DNA from: Micromonospora eburnea
GTDB lineage: Bacteria > Actinomycetota > Actinomycetes > Mycobacteriales > Micromonosporaceae
DNA: 64,000 nucleotides
Direction of reading: 5' to 3'
Assembly: GCF_900090225.1 (NCBI RefSeq)
Contig: NZ_FMHY01000002.1
Span: 992,001 to 1,056,000, forward strand
The notes beneath the pieces were generated by a model that did no database searches, was not told the DNA's origin, and was given only the letters and a program-made list of their open reading frames with translations. The position numbers and the translations under genes were made by a program. Positions 9,475-18,651 of the stretch are shown here, in pieces. Position 1 is the stretch's first letter, and the number at the start of each line of letters is the position of its first letter.

Positions 9475-12400
9475 TCATGCGGCGATGGCCCGGGCGGCGG
9501 CGTACATGTCGGCGGGGAGTGGGTGCCTCAGCTCCCAGAGGATCCGCATGGGCCGGTCGCCGGTGTGCTCCTGGTACGTCATCGGGCCGGCGTACAGGTA
9601 GGCCGGCACGCCCAGGTCGCGGTCGGCGACCTTGGTTTCCCGGACGAACAGGTGCACCGTCGACCCGAGCTTCTCGTGGTTGATGTAGCGCTGCCCGGTC
9701 GCCGACGCCGACGCCGTGGTGCTCTGCGACTCCCACTGAAACAGGGTCTCGGTGATGGCCCGGTCGGCGTACATGGTGGTCGGGGAGTAGTGGTGTTCGG
9801 ACTTGACCAGGGTGACGAAGAAGAGGTCGGCTTGCTCGTTCGGCAGCCACTTCACTCCTTCCCGCAGCGATCCCGGGTTCGGCATCCCGAAGGCGGCGCA
9901 CGCCTCGTTGCGGCTGTACCGGGCGTGCACTCGTAGCGGCACCTGGCCCAGCCCGACCGGCTCGGTGACCCGGTGGATCCGCTCCCGCAGCACCTCGGCG
10001 AGCTGGCGTAGCTCAACGCAGCGGGCCGGCTCGGCCCACAGCCGCGCCAGCCGCTCGTCCCGCTGCGACAGCGGCACGTTCGGCCCCCACAGGCTGAAGT
10101 GCAGCATGTCCAGCAGCCGCCCATCGGGCACCGGCCCGCCGGCAGCCACCTGTTGCCACAACGCCAGGCGATCGAGGTCATCGGTGTGCAGCATCCGGCC
10201 GATCGCCCGGCCCAACTCGCGGTCATCCGCTCCCGGCGTCGACGTCTCCATCCCGGCGAGCCGCCGTAGACCGGTCCAGCCACCCAACGCCGCCGATCGG
10301 TACACGTCCTCGACCTCCAGGCCGGTGTCCCGCAGAAACTCGGCCAGGGTTACGTCCCCAAGCTGCCGCAGCTCGGCCACCATGCTGTTCTTCGTGGATG
10401 GGACCGCTCGTTCCAGGTTACGAAGGACGACCTCCTTGGTGACTCGGTCCAGCTCGATGTGGCACCCGCTCGGCAGAGTCGGGAAGTCCTGCGCAACCGC
10501 GTCGCGTACCTCTCGGTGGCTGACTCCGGTCAGCGCCCGCCAACGGAGGTCGAACCGGAAGTTGGCGTGCTGACCGCCGATGAAGTCGAGCACGGTCAGG
10601 CAGGGCTTGTCGTCGTCCAAGCGCAGGCCACGGCCGAGCTGCTGAAGGAAGATGGTGGCGCTCTCGGTGGGCCGCAGCAGGAAGATCGTGTCGACCATTG
10701 GCAGGTCGACGCCCTCGTTGAACAGGTCGACGGTGAAGAGAACACGCAGCTTGCCGGCCTTGAAGTCCTGGATCAGGCAGTGCTGCTCCGGCCGGCCGAC
10801 CTCCGAGGTCACCGCCGCCGACGGTACGCCGTGCTCGGTAAACCAGTCCGCCATGAACTTGGCGTGCCCGATGCTCACGCAGAACCCGAGTGCCCGCATC
10901 CGCCCCACGTCGACAAGCCGCTGGGCGGCCCGCAGCACCAACCGCGCCCGCGCCTGGTTGCCGGTGTATAGGCCCTCCAACTCCGACCGGTCGTAGCCCT
11001 GCCCGCGCTTCCACGCGACGTGCGACAGGTCCACGTCGTCGTGCAGCCCGAAGTAGTGGAATGGCGCCAACAACTGCCGGTCCAGCGCCTCCCGTAGGTG
11101 CAGCTCCACGGCCGCGTGTCCGTCGAACCACCGCCGCACGTCGCGGCCGTCGGCCCGGTCGGGGGTCGCCGTCAGTCCCAGGAGTACGCGCGGTTGCAGC
11201 CGCTCAAGCAGTTGGGCGTACGTCTTCGCCTCGGCGTGGTGGAACTCGTCCACGATCACCATGTCGAACTGCTCGGGGTCGATCTCCTGCCGGTGCAATG
11301 ACTGGATCGAGGCGAAGACATGTCGCCACTGCCTCGGCTTGTCCCCGGCGACCAGCGTCTCGCCGAAGCTGCCATCCCCCATCACCTGCCGGAACGTCGA
11401 CCGGCTCTGCCGCAGGATCTGCTCCTGATGCGCGACGAACAGCAGCGAGTCGACATCCCCCGCCTTGTGTAGCCGGCGGTAGTCCATGGCCGCGACCACC
11501 GTCTTGCCGGTGCCCGTGGCCATCACCACGAGATTCCGCCAGCAGCCGTGTACGCGGCGCTCGGCATCCAGGTCAGCCAGGATCTCCGCCTGATACGGGT
11601 ACGGCCGCACGTCCAGGTTGGCGATCTCGGTCGGTGCATCGTCGGCGCGCTCGCCCCGCAGGGCGTACCCCAGGCGCTCACCATCCTTTGCCGGGTCGTA
11701 CGCCTCGAACGCCGGGTCGTTCCAGTAGTCCTCGAACGTGGCGGTGAACGTGTCGATGACGTGCGGCTGCTCGACGTTCGATATTCGTACGTTCCACTCC
11801 ACCCCGTCAACCAGGGCGGTCTTCGACAGGTTCGAGGACCCGACATACGCGGTGGTCATGCCGTTGTTGCGGCGAAACAGCCACGCCTTGGCGTGCAGGC
11901 GAGTGGTCCTGGTCTCGTAGGACACCTTGATCTCGGCACCCAACTCGGCGAGCCGGTCAAGGGCTCGCTGGTCGGTGGCGCCCATGTACGTGGTGGTGAT
12001 GACCCGTAGGCGGCCACCGCGGTCGAACAGCTCCCGGATGGCGGGCTCGATGAGGCGCAAACCGTGCCACTTGATGAATGCGCACAGCAGCTCGACGGAG
12101 CCTGCCGAGGCCATCTCGTAAGCGACCTCGTGGCCGATACGCGGCTGGTGGCGACCGTTAACCAGCAGTGCGCCGGTGGAGAGCGGAGTAGAAGGACGGT
12201 GTGGGAACGCAGGAGCGGCGGGCGCAGTCGGCGGAGCGGCGATGGCATGTAGCAGACGTTGGCTATCAACGATTTCGTCGCCTGACGCCGTCGTGCCTGG
12301 TGCGATGGTCTCAATGGCTTTAGCGATGTGATTGACGATCGCCACCTGGCGAGCGAGCTTGTCGTCGCTTCCGGGTACGGCAGCCAGCGCTCGGCGAGCA

Positions 12401-12549
12401 ATGGCGGCCAGGTACTGTGCGAGCACGTCGGGTGCGTCGGCGGAATCGAGTCTGGCGTGCTGGATCAGAGCGGGATCGAGCCGGCGCATGCCCTCGGCAA
12501 CCTGCTGAGTGATCAGGTGCTCATAGATTCCGCGCTCAAGATCCGTCAC
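9475..12549 (-). CDS. PLD-nuclease / SF2 helicase / DUF3427 fusion protein
   Basis: The 1024-residue protein has three parts. A phospholipase-D-like domain at about residues 140-280 shows TRLHAKAWLF and GSSNLSKTAL, the HxK(x)n-S/N pattern of PLD nucleases. A superfamily 2 helicase core spans about 310-680: Walker A ATGTGKT, Walker B VDEFHH, GLTATPDR, and QQLGRGLR. A C-terminal DUF3427 region ends in YLYAGPMTYQEHTGDRPM. This build is found in predicted restriction-like, DNA-degrading defence proteins. The start is GTG with only a weak ribosome site, so an internal start is possible. It stands alone, next to the STAND cassette, which supports a defence role. The target is unknown. Confidence 0.85.
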   Translation of the reverse strand: MTDLERGIYEHLITQQVAEGMRRLDPALIQHARLDSADAPDVLAQYLAAIARRALAAVPGSDDKLARQVAIVNHIAKAIETIAPGTTASGDEIVDSQRLLHAIAAPPTAPAAPAFPHRPSTPLSTGALLVNGRHQPRIGHEVAYEMASAGSVELLCAFIKWHGLRLIEPAIRELFDRGGRLRVITTTYMGATDQRALDRLAELGAEIKVSYETRTTRLHAKAWLFRRNNGMTTAYVGSSNLSKTALVDGVEWNVRISNVEQPHVIDTFTATFEDYWNDPAFEAYDPAKDGERLGYALRGERADDAPTEIANLDVRPYPYQAEILADLDAERRVHGCWRNLVVMATGTGKTVVAAMDYRRLHKAGDVDSLLFVAHQEQILRQSRSTFRQVMGDGSFGETLVAGDKPRQWRHVFASIQSLHRQEIDPEQFDMVIVDEFHHAEAKTYAQLLERLQPRVLLGLTATPDRADGRDVRRWFDGHAAVELHLREALDRQLLAPFHYFGLHDDVDLSHVAWKRGQGYDRSELEGLYTGNQARARLVLRAAQRLVDVGRMRALGFCVSIGHAKFMADWFTEHGVPSAAVTSEVGRPEQHCLIQDFKAGKLRVLFTVDLFNEGVDLPMVDTIFLLRPTESATIFLQQLGRGLRLDDDKPCLTVLDFIGGQHANFRFDLRWRALTGVSHREVRDAVAQDFPTLPSGCHIELDRVTKEVVLRNLERAVPSTKNSMVAELRQLGDVTLAEFLRDTGLEVEDVYRSAALGGWTGLRRLAGMETSTPGADDRELGRAIGRMLHTDDLDRLALWQQVAAGGPVPDGRLLDMLHFSLWGPNVPLSQRDERLARLWAEPARCVELRQLAEVLRERIHRVTEPVGLGQVPLRVHARYSRNEACAAFGMPNPGSLREGVKWLPNEQADLFFVTLVKSEHHYSPTTMYADRAITETLFQWESQSTTASASATGQRYINHEKLGSTVHLFVRETKVADRDLGVPAYLYAGPMTYQEHTGDRPMRILWELRHPLPADMYAAARAIAA

Positions 12550-13299
12550 GCGAACGAGCTAACCATCCGCCGACGCATGCTGCTGCCCCTGAAAGAGTGG
12601 TGTCGGCATCCGAATGTCGACGGACATTATCCATCCGCTTGACGGGACTGGTACGGACGGTGGTCGGAAAGACCACTGTCATATCTCCGACAGGGCCTTC
12701 CGGTTAGTGGCGGGGTGGCACTCCTGACTCCCCTTATTGAATCTCTGCAGGCGCCGGTGGCGACCTGCATACGGTCTACTAGCAGGAAGAATCGGCGGAG
12801 CGTTCCATCGAACGAGGCGTGGCTGAAGGCCGGCATTTGGCCGACTTCGATCAGCACGAACGAGCCCTACGCCGGTCGCTCTAGGTTCCGCTGGCAGGAC
12901 TCGTTCCTGTACTGTCCGAGGACGCCTTGTGGGGAGGTGGGTCGATGCTTGCGGGGTTATGGTCGCTAGCGACGGCAGCAACAGCCCGAGCGGTTGATGA
13001 CGTCGGGGTTCCTGTCGCGTGCCGAGGAGTCGAGCCTTGCTCCCTACCTGAGACGAGTCCTGCCCCTGTGCTGCCGGTTGCCCTCAAATCCTGGTTGCAA
13101 GTCGGCATGGGTGGGCGGTGCGCTTGTTAGGAACTCGGCGTCGAAGTCGGCGGCGTCGTAGAGGAAGCCGCCCGTCCGCGCAAGAGACAGATGCTCGTTA
13201 CGGTGGGCCGGCCCTTGATGGGTCGTTTTCTGCGCCGCAAATGCACTCGTCTGCGCTAATTGGTGGTGGCTCCGTTGTGGTGTCGGATTGGGAGTGAAC
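12550..13299. other. Gap without a supported gene
   Basis: About 750 bp between the helicase gene and the STAND cassette hold only short, mutually overlapping open frames without good ribosome sites or recognisable motifs. Base composition falls gradually toward the cassette. It probably carries the divergent promoters of both neighbours and perhaps decayed sequence. One minus-strand frame (13044-13301) contains FLYDAADFDAEFL, which looks protein-like but cannot be supported further. Confidence 0.5.
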
Positions 13300-13722
13300 A
13301 TGGAATTGCCGCCGGAAGTAATCGCGCTGTGTGTCAGCGCTGGAACGCTTGTCGCGAACAGTATGGCCAGCGACTTATATCACCTAGCCCGAGCCGGGTT
13401 GCAGCGTCTTGGCCGAGTGGGCCCGGCGCATATGCGGCAGATAGAACGCCTGGACCGTGATCGCGCGGAAGTGATTGCGGCTCCAGAGAATCAACAGCAA
13501 GCGGTGATTCTCGACGTTTCAAATGACTGGAAAACCAGATTGAGGGATCTTCTGGAGGAGTACCCGGAGCTGGTGCCTGAGCTGGAAGCACTCGTGAAGC
13601 AGCTGGAGGCAGCTGGTGGGAGTAGTGACTCGAAAAACCTGACCGTGATCAACCAGAGGGCCGGCAAAGGTGGCCAGAATATTTACTCCGGACGTGATAC
13701 GAACGTTGGCCGAAAGAGATAG
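13300..13722 (+). CDS. Small helical protein with C-terminal amyloid-like motif (candidate effector)
   Basis: The protein has 140 residues. Residues 1-105 look helical: a hydrophobic start (PPEVIALCVSAGTLVANSM) and an acidic, leucine-rich stretch near 80-103. A flexible linker follows, then a glycine-rich tail with GKGGQNIYSGRDTN at 122-135. The same pattern (GGDNIYSEGDTN) lies at residues 33-44 of the ATPase encoded next. Pairs of this kind, an effector with a C-terminal motif and a STAND sensor with an N-terminal one, are known for bacterial amyloid-signalling sequences. That this is such a pair is an inference. ATG 13300 has GGGAG 5 nt upstream; an earlier TTG (13288) is less likely. GC is visibly below that of the flanks, which suggests transfer. 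Confidence 0.6.
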   Translation: MELPPEVIALCVSAGTLVANSMASDLYHLARAGLQRLGRVGPAHMRQIERLDRDRAEVIAAPENQQQAVILDVSNDWKTRLRDLLEEYPELVPELEALVKQLEAAGGSSDSKNLTVINQRAGKGGQNIYSGRDTNVGRKR

Positions 13723-13725
13723 CCC

Positions 13726-15735
13726 ATGGTTGCAGTATCTAGCCCGCCCCCTTCCCAAGATAACCGCGGCCTCAATCCGCTCCTGCCGGCCCGGAGGATG
13801 CTAGTCGCTCAACACGCTGTCGGCGGCGATAACATCTACTCCGAAGGCGACACCAATTACACGAGGATCGACGCTAGCAAGCTGAGGGCTCGACGCGTTA
13901 GTGATGTGGCCGTGGCAGAAGCGGTTGCCAGCTCTATTGTGGAGCCGGAAGATTTCGAGGAATGGAAGCAGACCCTGTGGAGGCGAGGCCTATTGGTGCT
14001 CCGAGGCCCTGACGGAATCGGCAAATCTACTCTCGCCGTGCGGTTGCTGAGCTATTGCCAGAAGAAGTTGGATGAGGAGGGCAAGCCTGCCGGCGGATCG
14101 TGGCTCTTACGAACGGGCTGGGAAGAGATCGCAGCTCGCGAGATTCCAAGTGCCCCTGGAGCCTCGTATCTCTTGGATGTCAGTCAGAGTGACGATATCC
14201 CGAAGGCGGAGTTCGGCGAAGATCTTATCCGTGATTCGGACTTCAATCGATACGACGGCGTCTTCCTGGTAGTTATCACCACACCAGAGGTGTGGCAGGA
14301 ATGCCACGGAGTTACAGCTATTGTTACTCGCGATGTGCCGGTACCTGATCCATACGCCGTTACGATGGAGAGGCTTCAGACGATCACCGACGATAATCGG
14401 TACGAGAGCTGGCTCGCTGACTTAAGCTTCCAGGCCCTAGTTACGCGCCTGAAGCAGCCCTCCGAAGCAGTGGCCCTGGCAAAGTCTATTTCCAGTGCTC
14501 TCCAGCGAGAAGACGCAGAGGAAGCCAAGCAATCAGTACTCGACGAATTCCAGAGCTGGCGGAGCTATCTCACGACCTGGTTCAAAAAGCATGATTCGGT
14601 GCCGGAACGTGCTGCTCTTGTGGCGGCTGCAGTCCTTGATCCCGCGCCGCCGGCTCGGATGCTAGATGCAAGAAATGAGCTGCTTAGGGAGATTGGTGAA
14701 CCAGAGGAGAGCGTGGGACCTCTGTCTGGGCCCGGCCGTAGCGGCTACCTTGTCCTGCTTGAGGCTGGTAGCGTGGACAAAGGATTTTCTATATCCGCTA
14801 CGCGACATGGCTTAGATGAGGCAGTCATCATCTTTGTCTGGAACGAATTTCCGCAAATGCATAGAGTTCTGCAAAACTGGCTTATTGGATTGGCCGAAGG
14901 TGCGCCTTCGCACGTAGTTGAGCGAGTTGCCCACATTACGGTGAAAACCGCGATTCGTGCAAGGAGTAACATTTTCCTTGAGTTGGTAAAGAAGATCGTG
15001 CTTGAACGCCAATCCTCCTATGCTCTGGCGATAAAGATAATAGACGGGATTGTTCTAGATTCGGGCGTCGGGGCTTTCGTGCGTCACCGCCTTCTGCAAT
15101 GGGCAAGAGGGGCTAATGAGTTCCTGGCGTCCTTTGCGGTAGACGCCTGTAGTCATACTCTCCTCCAGGAGAGGCCCCGCATCGCTCTTAAGCGCATCTT
15201 CGAAGGACTCAATCGGGAATCGCCTGATTCCGGATTCCGAAATGCACAAAAGGTGCTGCTGGAGGTTTCGAAAGACGGATCCGCTGCATTGATTGTCTGC
15301 GATGTTGTTGCCGAATGGCTTAGCCAAGATGGTGGTAATGCCGGAGTTAAAGCCTTCCTGGTGATCAACTACAACGTGCCCGCTGTTCTGTTGGCGAATC
15401 TGGCTGACGCGTCCAATGCCTCGACTGAGGAGTTCTTTAGAAAGGGCTGGAGTGCAGCTATCGGGTCTGATGTTGACCGTTCAGAACTGATTGGTGCAAT
15501 GCGCTCCTTGATCGATGTGTGCAACAAATGCATGATCCCTCCGTCGGTGGTGATGAGGATCGTTGGCCCCGTGCTGGCCGAGTCAATAAATAGCGACGTC
15601 GCAATGGCGGCACTAAGGGCCAAAGATGATGGGGTAGCGGATCCTATCCGCGATCACCTTATGCGAGAGCTGATTTACGGCGATCTGGCCAGCGCGTTTG
15701 GTATTGGAGTGGAGGAGGTGGTGGCGGATGCCTGA
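13726..15735 (+). CDS. STAND-like P-loop ATPase with N-terminal amyloid-like motif
   Basis: The 669-residue protein carries GGDNIYSEGDTN at residues 33-44, nearly the same as in the small upstream protein. A P-loop follows (RGPDGIGKSTLAVRLL, about residues 88-103) and a hydrophobic strand ending in acidic residues (SYLLDVSQSDD) as a possible Walker B region. The C-terminal 400 residues are helical and contain no clear repeat family by eye. This fits a STAND-type sensor: ligand binding to the C-terminal part would allow ATP-driven assembly and exposure of the N-terminal motif to recruit the effector. The gap to the upstream gene is 3 bp and the downstream gene overlaps by 8 bp, so this is one operon. 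Low GC marks it as acquired. Confidence 0.65.
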   Translation: MVAVSSPPPSQDNRGLNPLLPARRMLVAQHAVGGDNIYSEGDTNYTRIDASKLRARRVSDVAVAEAVASSIVEPEDFEEWKQTLWRRGLLVLRGPDGIGKSTLAVRLLSYCQKKLDEEGKPAGGSWLLRTGWEEIAAREIPSAPGASYLLDVSQSDDIPKAEFGEDLIRDSDFNRYDGVFLVVITTPEVWQECHGVTAIVTRDVPVPDPYAVTMERLQTITDDNRYESWLADLSFQALVTRLKQPSEAVALAKSISSALQREDAEEAKQSVLDEFQSWRSYLTTWFKKHDSVPERAALVAAAVLDPAPPARMLDARNELLREIGEPEESVGPLSGPGRSGYLVLLEAGSVDKGFSISATRHGLDEAVIIFVWNEFPQMHRVLQNWLIGLAEGAPSHVVERVAHITVKTAIRARSNIFLELVKKIVLERQSSYALAIKIIDGIVLDSGVGAFVRHRLLQWARGANEFLASFAVDACSHTLLQERPRIALKRIFEGLNRESPDSGFRNAQKVLLEVSKDGSAALIVCDVVAEWLSQDGGNAGVKAFLVINYNVPAVLLANLADASNASTEEFFRKGWSAAIGSDVDRSELIGAMRSLIDVCNKCMIPPSVVMRIVGPVLAESINSDVAMAALRAKDDGVADPIRDHLMRELIYGDLASAFGIGVEEVVADA

Positions 15736-16480
15736 CCGAGTACCCCTAACTCGAAAATGGTGGTCGCTGGCGCCCGCGCCGGAGGATCGCAGGGGATGGG
15801 TGAGGTTGAGGCTTCAGGCAAGCTTGCCTAGCTCCGTGCATGGAGCTCCATTCAAGTCGAAAATCTATGGATGGTGGCGGTTAACAACCGTGGACTCTAG
15901 TGTCGGGATGGCTGAGGTTGATGCGGTTCGAGATAGTGTTTGGCGTGAGGCGTATAAAGTGACCCGAGAGTGGGAAGTTGTGCAGGGCAGGCTGGCGCAG
16001 GCTGCTATGAATGCACGTCTCGGCTCGGTCCATCAAGTCGCAGGCCTTCCAATCGAATGGGTTGGGGCTGGGCGACTGAAAGGCTCCATGGCGAGCCGAG
16101 AACTAACCAGAAGTGTAAATCGTATCCGGCGTGATGAACTCGCAAAGCGCCTCGTTCTTGCAGACGAGGTGGCGTTCCTTCGTCAAATGGCTAGAACTCC
16201 CGGTGATATTGCCCTCTGGTGGGCCGCCGTCCACCCAGAAAAGCTTTCATCTTTGTTGGATGGCTCAATAGCAAAAGTGATCGAGCTTCAACCAGGCGAG
16301 GGTCACCTCGGTCTAGATGAATCGAACGATCCCTCCGCGAAGGTTATTAGGGCCTTCCTTGAATCTGTATCGGACCCGAGCGCTCGCCCGGTTATTGCTA
16401 GGTATCTGGAGGTCGTCAACAAGTGGGTTGCTCGCGAGGCGCATCGAGGGGGCGGCCTTGCCACACCTCCTGAGAAGTAG
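15728..16480 (+). CDS. Unknown protein, third gene of the STAND cassette
   Basis: The 250-residue product is not recognised. It begins MPDRVPLTRKWWSLAPAPED, is rich in tryptophan and arginine in the first 90 residues, and is helical later on. There is no signal peptide, membrane segment or familiar catalytic motif. Its ATG lies inside the last codons of the ATPase gene (8-bp overlap), so translation is coupled and the protein probably belongs to the same system, perhaps as a regulator, second sensor part or effector. GC matches the two upstream genes and differs from the flavoprotein gene beyond. Confidence 0.6.
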   Translation: MPDRVPLTRKWWSLAPAPEDRRGWVRLRLQASLPSSVHGAPFKSKIYGWWRLTTVDSSVGMAEVDAVRDSVWREAYKVTREWEVVQGRLAQAAMNARLGSVHQVAGLPIEWVGAGRLKGSMASRELTRSVNRIRRDELAKRLVLADEVAFLRQMARTPGDIALWWAAVHPEKLSSLLDGSIAKVIELQPGEGHLGLDESNDPSAKVIRAFLESVSDPSARPVIARYLEVVNKWVAREAHRGGGLATPPEK

Positions 16481-16575
16481 GCGTTGGGGGATCGCGCAGC
16501 CCATTACGGCCGGCTCCTCGACTCCGCGACGACGGCAAGAGTTCCCAGCCTGAGCCTGTCGAAGCCGAGCAGCGA

Positions 16576-17106
16576 TCAGTCGTCCAGCGGGGTTGGGATA
16601 CCAGAAGCGCGCTGCGCATGGGCATGGAGCCCGTCCGTGACCAACAGCCAGTCCATCTCTTTAGCCAAGGGCGCCACCGTGACGCCAGCGTCCTGGAGTA
16701 GCTGCAGGTGCCGGTCGTAGCTTGGGTGCATGGCAAGCTGCCGCTTGACGTTCGGGAACGCGTAGATCGGGAGTTCGGCGCCGAGAGCCTCATTGAGGAT
16801 GCCGAGCGCGGGGGTGTCGTTGATTCCCTGAGCCCACTTGTTGATCACGTTGAAAGTGGCAGGCACTACCGCAACAGCGCACGCCGGAGGATGAGGCTCC
16901 GGCTCACCCGGCTTTCGCCAGTCGACCCGAACCGGATACCCCGTCTGCCGCGCCAGCGCCTCCCGGTCGATCCAGGTCGCAGCGGTCGGCGTAGCGGTGA
17001 GGCAGACGGTCCAGCCGTCTTCCTGCAAGAGCTCAATCAGTTCGCCGATTCGCAGCACTGGAGGCGCGGCGCAGACGACCAGAGCCAGCACGCCTCGCCG
17101 AGTCAT
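16576..17106 (-). CDS. Flavoprotein (PPC-decarboxylase-like fold)
   Basis: The 176-residue protein resembles the flavoprotein family of phosphopantothenoylcysteine decarboxylase and epidermin-type decarboxylases. It shows an N-terminal hydrophobic strand (VLALVVCAAPP), a middle VVPATFNVINKWAQGIND that matches the flavin-binding PATANTIAK-type loop, and a C-terminal KEMDWLLVTDGL. It is not CoaBC, which is longer and housekeeping. The ATG overlaps the stop of the XRE regulator gene by 4 bp, so the two form one translation-coupled unit; such pairs recur in actinomycetes. The substrate is unknown. Confidence 0.7.
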   Translation of the reverse strand: MTRRGVLALVVCAAPPVLRIGELIELLQEDGWTVCLTATPTAATWIDREALARQTGYPVRVDWRKPGEPEPHPPACAVAVVPATFNVINKWAQGINDTPALGILNEALGAELPIYAFPNVKRQLAMHPSYDRHLQLLQDAGVTVAPLAKEMDWLLVTDGLHAHAQRASGIPTPLDD

Positions 17107-18350
17107 GCCAGCAGCCCGGCCCGCTCTGCCAATGGCCGCAGCCCCGGTGTCGCCGCACGTCGCTCCTTTGCCAGTAGGTCCAGCAGAATCGCGCGTGCCT
17201 GCACGTTGGCGTGGACAGCCTCGGCGGCTACCCGTTCGGCTTCGAGCAGGTGCAGCACCGAGACGGATCTATCCCCGCCGGACATCATCGCCGCTGCCGC
17301 CAGGTCGACATGCACCTGCGCCCTCCGGCCAACCAGCACCGCCGGCAACCGAGAGGTGTCAAGGCGGGTTCCGATTTCCAGGGCTTGTTCGGCGTTGCCC
17401 GCCCGAACGGCGGCGGAGACCGCGTGAATGACAACGTTCGTCGGACCGAAGCCTGTCCACAACCGATTACGGTCAGCGCCCAGCATCGCCGCCAGCCCTT
17501 CTGCCTGCGCCAGGAACTGGGCCGCCTCCTTGAGATTGCCCTGTCCGGCCGTCATTACTGCGGCAAGGAGCAGCAGAGCGCCGTGAGCGGAAAGCTGGTC
17601 TGGGTCGCCCGTGGGCCTCGAAGAAGACATGCGCTCGATGCTGTTTCGCGCGACCCGCTCGGCTTCGGTAGCTCTACTGGGCAGCCGCATGAGCCCGCAG
17701 ACCGCTTGGTACGCCGCGACGGCCGCCAACGCCTGGTCGTCACCGAGCCGAGCGGCGGTGGCAGCCCGGTCGGCGGTCAGCAGGGCGGTGTCGCCATCGC
17801 CGATCTTGGCGGCGAGTTTCGACGCCGCGATGTAGGCGGCGGCGAGCAGCCGAAACGCGTTGCTGCGATGCAGCCCGGTCGACTGGCTGGATAGGTACGT
17901 TGCCTGGCTAAGCACGTCTGGCAGCAGCCGAGCAGCGGACGTGTAGCTCGCCCGCTGGTAGAGGTTGTGCACCCGGCCCACGGATCGCCGTACCTCGACA
18001 AGCGGCTGAGCTGGCCCAGCCGGGGCCGCCAGGTAGCTGGTGAGGAACGCCCAAAGGCCGCTCAGCAAGTCCAGCCGAGCAGCAGCCGAAGCGGGATTCC
18101 GAGCGTCGTCTTCCATGGCCTGCCCTCGATGTGCTGCCACTGACACGTCGACGAGCATGTCGTCGAGCTGTTCGAGCGTAACCCCCAGCGCGGAGGCGAT
18201 CCGGGTGCGGTGCCACGGCTGCGGATCAGTCTCGGCGTTCTCCCAGCGGACCACGGTCGACCGCTCCACGCAGAGGATGTCGGCCAGGCGCTCTTGGCTG
18301 TACCCGAGGGCCTTGCGCCGTTGACAGAGCCGGTGTCGTTTCAGGGCCAC
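17103..18350 (-). CDS. XRE-family regulator with TPR-like C-terminal part
   Basis: The 415-residue protein has an N-terminal Cro/C1-type helix-turn-helix (about residues 8-62: RRKALGYSQERLADILCVERSTVVRWENAETDPQPW). A long alanine-rich helical region follows, with repeating pairs of helices like tetratricopeptide repeats (for example AAAYIAASKLAAKIGDGDTA). Such proteins are common regulators in actinomycetes and often sense a peptide or small ligand through the repeats. The start is GTG with AGGGAG upstream. It forms a two-gene operon with the flavoprotein. Confidence 0.8.
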   Translation of the reverse strand: MALKRHRLCQRRKALGYSQERLADILCVERSTVVRWENAETDPQPWHRTRIASALGVTLEQLDDMLVDVSVAAHRGQAMEDDARNPASAAARLDLLSGLWAFLTSYLAAPAGPAQPLVEVRRSVGRVHNLYQRASYTSAARLLPDVLSQATYLSSQSTGLHRSNAFRLLAAAYIAASKLAAKIGDGDTALLTADRAATAARLGDDQALAAVAAYQAVCGLMRLPSRATEAERVARNSIERMSSSRPTGDPDQLSAHGALLLLAAVMTAGQGNLKEAAQFLAQAEGLAAMLGADRNRLWTGFGPTNVVIHAVSAAVRAGNAEQALEIGTRLDTSRLPAVLVGRRAQVHVDLAAAAMMSGGDRSVSVLHLLEAERVAAEAVHANVQARAILLDLLAKERRAATPGLRPLAERAGLLA

Positions 18351-18578
18351 GCCCGATCTCCCTCCGTTCTGTCGTCACTGTAGTAACAATGCGTTGATCG
18401 GGCGGGGGCGCAGACGCCTCATTTCTGCGTCAAACAGGCTCCGTCGACGCTGTAGTTCCTGGTCAGCTCCAGGCCGAGGCTGGGCACATGGCCCGGGGCG
18501 GGTGCTGGGCTCCGGCGGCACCGTCCTCCCCCGAAAGCGGATGCTGCTGTCCCCGCCCGCCCCGGTGCCGCCGCACCT

Positions 18579-18632
18579 GTTAAGAGGGGCCCCTTCCTAT
18601 ACCGGATCCGTTAACAGGGTGCCCCTCCTTAC
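18579..18632. repeat. Tandem pair of Micromonospora-type intergenic palindromes
   Basis: Two 23-bp units, 18579-18601 and 18610-18632, lie 31 bp apart. Both begin GTTAA; the first has the perfect core AGGGGCCCCT and the second the near-copy AGGGTGCCCCT. Short palindromes of this kind are scattered in intergenic DNA of Micromonospora-like genomes. Here they sit between the divergent XRE gene and the 18652 gene, 20 bp before its start codon, and could fold in the leader. Confidence 0.55.
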
Positions 18633-18651
18633 ATCTCGGAGGCGCCCACCG

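Noticed and set aside
12627..13301. Several short frames on both strands between the helicase and the STAND cassette
   Set aside because: They overlap each other, lack ribosome sites and show no family pattern. They are treated as a gap.
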